The notes under the pieces: model-generated
Seen by the model: the letters and a program-made list of their open reading frames with translations, nothing else
The model's database searches: none
What the model was told of the DNA's origin: nothing
Translations under genes and position numbers: made by a program
Part shown: positions 8,322-12,904 of the stretch, piece after piece
How the letters are laid out: each line of letters starts with the position of its first letter
Numbering within the stretch: position 1 is the first letter of the stretch
Source: an uncultured beta proteobacterium
Lineage (GTDB): Bacteria; Pseudomonadota; Gammaproteobacteria; Burkholderiales; Rhodocyclaceae
Length of the DNA stretch: 12,904 nt
Reading direction: 5' to 3'
Assembly (NCBI GenBank): GCA_903916205.1
Contig: CAIWVX010000113.1
Coordinates: 1-12,904 of the forward strand

Positions 8322-8327
8322 ATTATA
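8322..8327 (-). promoter_or_regulatory. -10 element (TATAAT) for the exoribonuclease operon
   Basis: The minus strand reads a perfect TATAAT here, ending 7 bases before the ATG at 8314. A start site about 7 bases downstream of the -10 falls at or next to the start codon (near 8315), predicting a leaderless or nearly leaderless mRNA. No good -35 match lies 16-18 bases upstream; TTGAAG is present but only 9 bases away. The promoter call rests on the perfect hexamer and the absence of any other candidate next to the gene. Confidence 0.5.
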
Positions 8328-8447
8328 ACCCGCCGTCTTCAAGCCGTTGCCGCACCTGATTAGCGAGGAGGTAATGAAAGTGGGTGGAAATCAGTCTGGC
8401 AGGGCGAATGCGTAGCGCTTCCCGTTCCATCCCGCCGCTTGTCGCTT

Positions 8448-8453
8448 TATACT
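8448..8453 (+). promoter_or_regulatory. Possible -10 element for the thioesterase gene
   Basis: TATACT (five of six matches to TATAAT) lies 30 bases before ATG 8484. With transcription beginning near 8460 it would give a leader of about 24 bases that includes the AAGGAGAGG ribosome site. The -35 region (TTCCAT, 8425-8430) is a poor match, so this is a weak call. The rest of the 169-base divergent gap (8315-8483) holds the exoribonuclease promoter and nothing else I recognise. Confidence 0.35.
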
Positions 8454-8483
8454 CGCCAGCACAATTCACCAAGGAGAGGTTCC

Positions 8484-8903
8484 ATGGAAATGCTCGCTAT
8501 TCAGCGTTTTTTCAACAGCCACGATGCCTTTGCGCGACACAATGGGATGGCCCTAACCGAATTACGGAAGGGTTTTGCACGGGCTGAAATGGAATTGCAG
8601 CCTTACCATTTGAATGGTGCGCAAACAGTGCATGGCGGTGCGTTATACACCCTGGCTGATTTTGCTTTTGCGGCGGCCAGCAATGCGTCGGGGCAGTTGG
8701 CGCTATCAATCAACTCGTCGATTTCCTTTTTCAAGGGAGCCCAAACCGGCACCTTGATTGCCGAAGCCTGCGAACTCAGCACCTCCGAAAAACTGGCGAG
8801 TTACAAGGTCAGCATTAGCACCGCCAGCGGAGAATTACTGGCCACTTTTCAAGGCATGGCCTACCGAAAATCAGCCACGTTGGATTCTATGCTGAAGGTT
8901 TAG
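8484..8903 (+). CDS. PaaI-like hotdog-fold acyl-CoA thioesterase
   Basis: Small hotdog-fold proteins of this type hydrolyse acyl-CoA thioesters; PaaI itself clears phenylacetyl-CoA derivatives in phenylacetate degradation. The 139-residue product is of normal length. It carries the PaaI signature, Asn44 then VHGGALYTLADFAFAAASN, with His50, Gly51, Gly52 and catalytic Asp59, followed by INSSISFFKGAQTGTLIAEA and a closing strand, GELLATFQGMAYRK. I chose ATG 8484 because AAGGAGAGG (8471-8479) is an excellent ribosome site. A TTG at 8439 could extend the frame by 15 residues but would lie upstream of the likely transcription start. No other phenylacetate genes are nearby, so the substrate cannot be given. 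The gene stands alone, divergent from the exoribonuclease group and followed by an intrinsic terminator that overlaps its stop codon. Confidence 0.88.
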   Translation: MEMLAIQRFFNSHDAFARHNGMALTELRKGFARAEMELQPYHLNGAQTVHGGALYTLADFAFAAASNASGQLALSINSSISFFKGAQTGTLIAEACELSTSEKLASYKVSISTASGELLATFQGMAYRKSATLDSMLKV

Positions 8904-8927
8904 GCGAAGGGTATTCGCCTCAGTTTT
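8902..8927 (+). terminator. Intrinsic terminator after the thioesterase gene
   Basis: AGGCGAA (8902-8908) and TTCGCCT (8914-8920) form a perfect 7-bp stem with a GGGTA loop, followed by CAG and a run of four T (8924-8927). The stem begins inside the TAG stop codon. The T run is short, so termination may be partial, but the position at the end of the gene is right. It separates the thioesterase from the accessory operon. Confidence 0.65.
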
Positions 8928-8960
8928 CGCCAAATTGACGGCCTCGATCAGCACAAAGCG

Positions 8961-9035
8961 ATAGATGCCAGTAAATTGCTTGACAATGAATTTGCTGGCA
9001 TCTATTCTAATGCCAGTATTTTTGTTGGCAACAAA
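8961..9035 (+). repeat. Operator-like array: five TGNCA boxes at 15-bp spacing, with inverted repeats
   Basis: TGCCA, TGACA, TGGCA, TGCCA and TGGCA begin at 8966, 8981, 8996, 9011 and 9026, each exactly 15 bases after the last. Boxes 1 and 3 belong to a long inverted repeat: ATAGATGCCAGTAAATT (8961-8977) and AATTTGCTGGCATCTAT (8989-9005), pairing at 16 of 17 positions around an 11-base centre. Boxes 4 and 5 form a second inverted pair, and box 5 is the centre of a perfect 15-base palindrome (TTTGTTG-G-CAACAAA, 9021-9035). The array covers the -35, the -10 and the predicted start of transcription. This is the layout expected of cooperative repressor binding. Box 2 is part of the -35 hexamer and may fit by chance. 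The binding protein is unknown. Confidence 0.75.
8980..9008 (+). promoter_or_regulatory. Sigma-70 promoter of the RelA/SpoT-ATPase operon
   Basis: A perfect -35, TTGACA (8980-8985), is followed after 17 bases by TATTCT (9003-9008), four of six matches to TATAAT. Transcription should begin near 9015, leaving a leader of about 40 bases before ATG 9056, with GAGG (9046-9049) as ribosome site. The -35 sits in the centre of the long inverted repeat and the -10 overlaps its right arm, so a protein bound to the repeat would block polymerase. Confidence 0.7.
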
Positions 9036-9055
9036 TTAACGGGTAGAGGCGGATC

Positions 9056-9850
9056 ATGGATACTGAGATTGAAAGTGTGATCAAACGGTTGTTTCCAAAG
9101 CATTTGTGTAGTCGTGCGGCGTTCGAGGATTGGAGTGATTCGATTCGCCAAGACGTTTTACCCAGTGCCGCTGATCTCGTGGCACGGCTGAAAAGACAGT
9201 TGGCTTTGACCAAAGTGGAATGCCGCACGGCTTCGGGATTCTTTCGGGACTGTTGGGAATTGTTTGGTGGCGAACTAGAAAACACGATCAAGTCGTCGGC
9301 CAGCATTCGCTCAAAACTGGCTCGTGACCTGATGGATGAGAAAATTACAGCGTCCCCGGAAACTGAAGCTTCCTTGCGCACGAAGATTTTGAAATTTAGC
9401 GATCTTGGGCGAGTCAGAATCGTTGCTGATTTTCCGTCGGATATCGCCACCTTGCTCGCAAAGTTGTTGAAGGGCGATCAATTTCTCGAACAATACGCCT
9501 GCCCAAAGGGAATCAAGGATTTCGTTTTTGACCCGTCAAGGCGTGATGGACTCAAAGGGCATCGGGCGCACCAGTTTTCAGTACGTGTGCCCATTGATGA
9601 CGTTGATAACGCCGAGACATTCGGCTTTGAAGTTCAGATGATGACCCGCCTACAGCACGCCTGGGATCGGCGTAATCACCCACTTTATGAATGGCAAAGG
9701 GAACGTCCTGACTGGACACAAAATCAGGAAGCTGTCGAATTGGCAATTAACGATTTGGCCTGCGCCGAAGCGTTGCATCTGGTTGATCGTCAAGCAGACC
9801 AAAATTGGCAATGTTTACAAGAATTTATCAGGAAAGAGACACCGCAATGA
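9056..9850 (+). CDS. Stand-alone RelA/SpoT synthetase-domain protein
   Basis: RelA/SpoT synthetase domains move pyrophosphate from ATP to the 3' end of a nucleotide to make (p)ppGpp or relatives; toxic small synthetases make (p)ppApp or pyrophosphorylate tRNA ends. The 264-residue product has an N-terminal helical part (1-65), then family motifs in order: Lys79, Ser83, Ile84 and Lys87 of the ATP-site motif; FSDLGRVRIV with Asp116 and Arg121; GLKGHRAHQF (165-174) at the nucleotide-base site; and FEVQMMTRLQHAWDRRNHPLYEW with Glu192, Gln194, Trp203 and His208. No HD hydrolase, TGS or ACT domain is present. Departures are His169 where the GY(R/Q)S motif has Tyr, and Thr77 where an Arg is usual. 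It is first in an operon whose promoter lies under an operator array, and its stop overlaps the next start as ATGA. Synthetase-like fold likely; product and target unknown. Confidence 0.8.
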   Translation: MDTEIESVIKRLFPKHLCSRAAFEDWSDSIRQDVLPSAADLVARLKRQLALTKVECRTASGFFRDCWELFGGELENTIKSSASIRSKLARDLMDEKITASPETEASLRTKILKFSDLGRVRIVADFPSDIATLLAKLLKGDQFLEQYACPKGIKDFVFDPSRRDGLKGHRAHQFSVRVPIDDVDNAETFGFEVQMMTRLQHAWDRRNHPLYEWQRERPDWTQNQEAVELAINDLACAEALHLVDRQADQNWQCLQEFIRKETPQ

Positions 9851-11328
9851 ACGAAGACATTTACTTCAGCCTCCTCATCAAGGGTGCGGACGGCGCACAA
9901 ACAGGCGTCACCCTATGTATTCCTGCAGATAACGAGACTCTTCCCGGTCACTGGATCAAAGCATTGATTGCGGCGGCGCGAAGATTGCCACTGGACGATG
10001 GGGAAAAACTTCGTACCGAAATGCAGGTCGCTCCTTCTACCGGTATCGACACGCGGCCGATTGCCGATTATCTCTGGGGTGACGGTACGCTCAATGCAGA
10101 GCGACTGATCCGGCATTTGAACGACTATAAAGAGCACCGTGTTCCGCATGATTTTCAGCCCCATGTTGGGATGACCGTGGTGATGGAAGAAGAGTTTATC
10201 GGCAGAAAGCCGGTGCTGGATTTGCTCGAAAATTATCTAAAAAACAATACATCATGCCACTTACGCGCCCCACGCCGCTATGGAAAATCAAGCCTGATGG
10301 GGCGGCTGACCGCAAAATTGGCAAATGCGGTCATGCTGGAGTTAAGCGATGTGGCAACTTTACAGGGATTTTTGAAGGCCTTGTTACGCGCCTGTATGCG
10401 CCATCAAATCGCCGGCGCTTGCCTGGTAAAACAAGCGGCTTATCGTTCATGGCCGCACGTGACCGATTCGGCGAGTTTTTCCCAGGTTTTCAACCAAGCT
10501 TTTTCTGATTTAACAAACGCGTATAGCGACAAAAAATTGTTGGATAGTCTGAGCGAAACCTTGTCTGCCCTAGCGGATGAAGGAATCATCCTGCTGGTCG
10601 ACGAGTTCAGCATTTTCCTCAGAGAAATGCACGACAAAAACCCGAATGATCTCGCGACTTTTCTCGGGCTATTTCACCGGCTACGTCGCCGTGACACGCA
10701 AGCGCTTGTCGCCGTATTCGCCGGAAGTGCGGGGCTTTCCACGTTCATCGAACTTTATGACATGCACGATCTGTTCGCCGACTTGGCTGCGGTCGATGTC
10801 CCACCGGTCACCGGCGATGAAGCGCGTCTACTGGCAGAAGAACTCTTTTACGGAATGAAAAAGCGGCCAACGCTTGCGGCAATCAATCGTCTTGTCGAGC
10901 TGACCGGCAATGACGATACCGTTCCCTATTTTGTTCAAGCGCTAGCTTCCTATAGCGCCGAACAAACAGGACGAAGACGTGAAATCCAAGCCGACGATGT
11001 TGAACGTGCCTATTACGACCGGCTTCTCGGCCCGGCAGGAAACACCTGCTTTCGCGACTTTATCCTGCGCGAACGCGCCTATCCTGGAGAATACCGATCC
11101 TGTGCCTCACCGATACTCAAACGGCTGTCGCGTGCGGCCCCGGAGCTTGTCACCGAAGACGAGTTGCAGCAGCTATGCACCGACGGCTGTGATTTCAAAA
11201 AGATCATGACTTGCCTGGAAGAAGACTATGACTTGGTCTATTCCGAAAAAGGCTGGCGGATGCGCTCCAGAGTGATTGCCGACCGCTGGCGTTTGGGCGA
11301 ACCTTGGCTGACTATGGGGAACAAATAA
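9847..11328 (+). CDS. P-loop ATPase (AAA/STAND-like) with unrecognised N-terminal domain
   Basis: The 493-residue product has an N-terminal part of about 110 residues that I do not recognise. An ATPase module follows: FIGRKPVLDLLENYL at 117-131, Walker A APRRYGKSS (141-149, Ala in place of the first Gly), Walker B GIILLVDEF (246-254, Asp252 and Glu253 present), a sensor-1-like FAGSAGL (291-297), and a helical lid. This is the pattern of the archaeal-type and STAND-like ATPases often found in sensing, defence and toxin loci. The C-terminal 100 residues (about 395-493) look helical and may hold a winged helix. ATG 9847 overlaps the upstream stop as ATGA and follows AGGAAAGAG (9830-9838); the open frame extends to a TTG at 9805 but that is less likely. 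Its TAA overlaps the next start by one base. A regulatory or sensor role beside the synthetase-like gene is inferred. Confidence 0.8.
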   Translation: MNEDIYFSLLIKGADGAQTGVTLCIPADNETLPGHWIKALIAAARRLPLDDGEKLRTEMQVAPSTGIDTRPIADYLWGDGTLNAERLIRHLNDYKEHRVPHDFQPHVGMTVVMEEEFIGRKPVLDLLENYLKNNTSCHLRAPRRYGKSSLMGRLTAKLANAVMLELSDVATLQGFLKALLRACMRHQIAGACLVKQAAYRSWPHVTDSASFSQVFNQAFSDLTNAYSDKKLLDSLSETLSALADEGIILLVDEFSIFLREMHDKNPNDLATFLGLFHRLRRRDTQALVAVFAGSAGLSTFIELYDMHDLFADLAAVDVPPVTGDEARLLAEELFYGMKKRPTLAAINRLVELTGNDDTVPYFVQALASYSAEQTGRRREIQADDVERAYYDRLLGPAGNTCFRDFILRERAYPGEYRSCASPILKRLSRAAPELVTEDELQQLCTDGCDFKKIMTCLEEDYDLVYSEKGWRMRSRVIADRWRLGEPWLTMGNK

Positions 11329-12904
11329 TGGCCCGGCACCTAAACTACAACCCCGGCGGCGACTCCGTTGAATATCTTGAGGCGATTACTTGCGGCGAAA
11401 ACCGCTTGTATATTCTGGAGCAACTTCTGGTATCACTACGCGCCGAGATCGGACGCCCTAACCACCAACATCATCTGCTTATTGGGCCGCGCGGCGCGGG
11501 CAAAACCCATCTCTTGAGGTTACTCAGCGCTGGACGCCTCCCTTCTGAGCCACAGCTCGCGGCCGCCTATCTCCCGGTCGTTATGCCGGAGGAAACGCCG
11601 CTTCGTTCTCCCGGAGACCTCTTTTTAAAATTTGTCGAACGGCTTTCCGAGCAACTCAGAGAGCCGCCGCTCGGCATCTCGCAAGAGGCCGCGCGAACGG
11701 CGCGGGGAATCTGCCTCACCGCTCTAACCACCGCCAAAGGGATGCGCACCTCGCTTGAGCGCTTGGAAGTCATGGCCGCCGCACTCGAATCGGTGGCCAA
11801 AACGCTGGCACGGATTATTCTGCCGATCGCCGAGAACATGGATCAAACCTTTTACCTCGGGGCGCAACGCAGCAGAACAGCGACGCTGGACGAACAATGG
11901 GCCTTACGTCGTCTGCTCCAAGAAACGCCCCATCTCTTTCTTATTGGCGCGGCTCCCAGCTTTTTCGGTGCGGTAGGCGACCCAGGCAAGCCGTTCTACG
12001 ATTTTTTTCGCACCCATGAATTACAGGAGCTCTCCAGCGACGAAGTGTTGGAAATCATCCGTCTGCGCCTAGAACAAGAGGCCACCAATCCGGGTGCCGA
12101 CGGTTTACGCAACGAACGGGTGGGCAATATTCTCGCCCAATTTGAAGAAAAATCGCCGCAGTTGCGCGGCATTTTGGCGATCACTGGCGGTCTACCCCGG
12201 TTCACGCATCTGATTTACGAGGTGATCGTCGGAACCGACATCGGCGACACCTTGGAGACGCTTAACGGATTTCTCGACGATCTGACACCGTATTTCCAGT
12301 CACGCCTTGATCCACGCTTTATTCCTCAGCCAGAGATAGACCTCTTGCATACCTTGGCCCTAGCGCGTGGGCCGCTACAACCCACCGAGTTGGCCGAACA
12401 ACTTTACGGCGTCGCCACCAACGAAGTTTCTGAGCTACTGGGCCGACTCCAAGAGCGTGGGCTGGTCAAGCGCGACGGGCGACCGGGAGGGCAAGCCGTT
12501 ACTTGGAACCTGACCGAGCCGCTTTACCGCGTCTGGACTCAGTTTCGCGACAATCCCGACGGCCAAGACATCTATCGGCTACTGGGCAAATTTGTGGCCG
12601 TATTGTATGGAATCGACTTGATTAAAAAGCAACAACGCCTGCTTGCTGAAGAACTCCCCAATTTGCCCGCCGGTCATGGCCGGATCAAAAACCTACGCTC
12701 ACTGGATAGGCTACTGGAATGCGCCAGCGAATCGTACGAAATCGCCGAGCGAGGCGAAAATTCTTTATATGAACAATTCGTATCGACCGCCGATCAAACC
12801 CGAGAAGCGTGCGAGCTTGAAGAGAGCGCTAAGTTACTGGAGGAATTGCGGGCGTTAAGCCGCGCCCATGCGGACGAAGCGGCGGTTCGCGATCTGTTAG
12901 CCCA
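11328..12904 (+). CDS. P-loop ATPase with winged helix, 3' end beyond the window
   Basis: Start ATG 11328 shares its A with the preceding TAA (TAATG), a classic coupled start. The frame stays open for 525 codons to the window end, so the gene is incomplete here. An N-terminal ATPase module has Walker A GPRGAGKTH (53-61). The expected Walker B position is a hydrophobic stretch ending AENMD (168-172), without the standard Asp-Glu pair, and a sensor-1-like LFLIGAAPSFF is at 203-213. About 335-396 is a winged helix (ELAEQLYGVATNEVSELLGR, wing GRPGGQAVTW). The remainder (400-525) is helical and rich in Glu and Leu, perhaps the start of a repeat or coiled-coil region. The order resembles ORC/Cdc6-like ATPases of accessory loci. 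It may bind DNA, possibly the operon's own operators, but nothing shows that. Codons look more GC-rich than in the synthetase-like gene. Confidence 0.8.
   Translation, partial: MARHLNYNPGGDSVEYLEAITCGENRLYILEQLLVSLRAEIGRPNHQHHLLIGPRGAGKTHLLRLLSAGRLPSEPQLAAAYLPVVMPEETPLRSPGDLFLKFVERLSEQLREPPLGISQEAARTARGICLTALTTAKGMRTSLERLEVMAAALESVAKTLARIILPIAENMDQTFYLGAQRSRTATLDEQWALRRLLQETPHLFLIGAAPSFFGAVGDPGKPFYDFFRTHELQELSSDEVLEIIRLRLEQEATNPGADGLRNERVGNILAQFEEKSPQLRGILAITGGLPRFTHLIYEVIVGTDIGDTLETLNGFLDDLTPYFQSRLDPRFIPQPEIDLLHTLALARGPLQPTELAEQLYGVATNEVSELLGRLQERGLVKRDGRPGGQAVTWNLTEPLYRVWTQFRDNPDGQDIYRLLGKFVAVLYGIDLIKKQQRLLAEELPNLPAGHGRIKNLRSLDRLLECASESYEIAERGENSLYEQFVSTADQTREACELEESAKLLEELRALSRAHADEAAVRDLLA

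Noticed and set aside
8961..9035. CRISPR array or mobile-element ends as an explanation for the repeats
   Set aside because: The units are 15 bases with degenerate flanks and no spacers, no cas gene is present, and no transposase or target duplication is seen.
8996..9040. Sigma-54 promoter suggested by TGGCA boxes
   Set aside because: No GC doublet lies at the required distance after either GG, and a good sigma-70 -35/-10 pair already fits.
9805..9846. TTG 9805 as the start of the first ATPase
   Set aside because: ATG 9847 has a purine-rich ribosome site and the common ATGA overlap; the TTG would add 14 residues inside the upstream gene with no support.

Overview
The window looks like chromosome from a betaproteobacterium, probably Rhodocyclales-like. 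I infer this from the protein families and gene order: a short RNB-family exoribonuclease followed by a TonB-like protein and MtgA, a CorA-type transporter ending in GGMSEFS instead of GMN, and proteobacterial PhoB/PhoR. Base composition is moderate in GC, and Shine-Dalgarno sites are clear for pirin, the transporter, the thioesterase and the RelA/SpoT-like gene. No RNA gene, insertion sequence or CRISPR array was seen.

Layout. (a) 1-1257, plus strand: the C-terminal half of an FMN-dependent azoreductase, whose homology breaks off at the window edge, then a pirin. (b) 1318-4816, plus strand: a CorA-family transporter with its own extended -10 promoter, then phoB and phoR, which sense and respond to phosphate. 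(c) 8314-4826, minus strand, convergent with phoR: an RNB exoribonuclease, a TonB-like protein and the monofunctional transglycosylase MtgA, tightly packed. A perfect TATAAT lies so close to the exoribonuclease start that its mRNA is probably leaderless. (d) 8484-8903, plus strand: a PaaI-like hotdog thioesterase with a strong RBS, closed by an intrinsic terminator.

(e) 8961-12904, plus strand: an accessory operon of three genes with overlapping ends, running off the window. It encodes a stand-alone RelA/SpoT synthetase-like protein, a P-loop ATPase with an unrecognised N-terminal domain (ATGA overlap), and a second P-loop ATPase with a winged helix and a helical C-terminal part (TAATG overlap). 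Its promoter is covered by five TGNCA boxes spaced exactly 15 bp apart. They include a 17-bp-arm inverted repeat reaching from upstream of the -35 to the -10.

I know of no described system with this exact architecture. The reading I favour is a tightly repressed stress, toxin or phage-defence module in which the alarmone-synthetase fold is the effector and the ATPases are sensors or regulators. That reading is inference: the sequence shows the domains, the coupling and the operator-like promoter, but not the activity. The conserved genes in (a)-(d) are ordinary housekeeping functions with a few oddities noted under findings.
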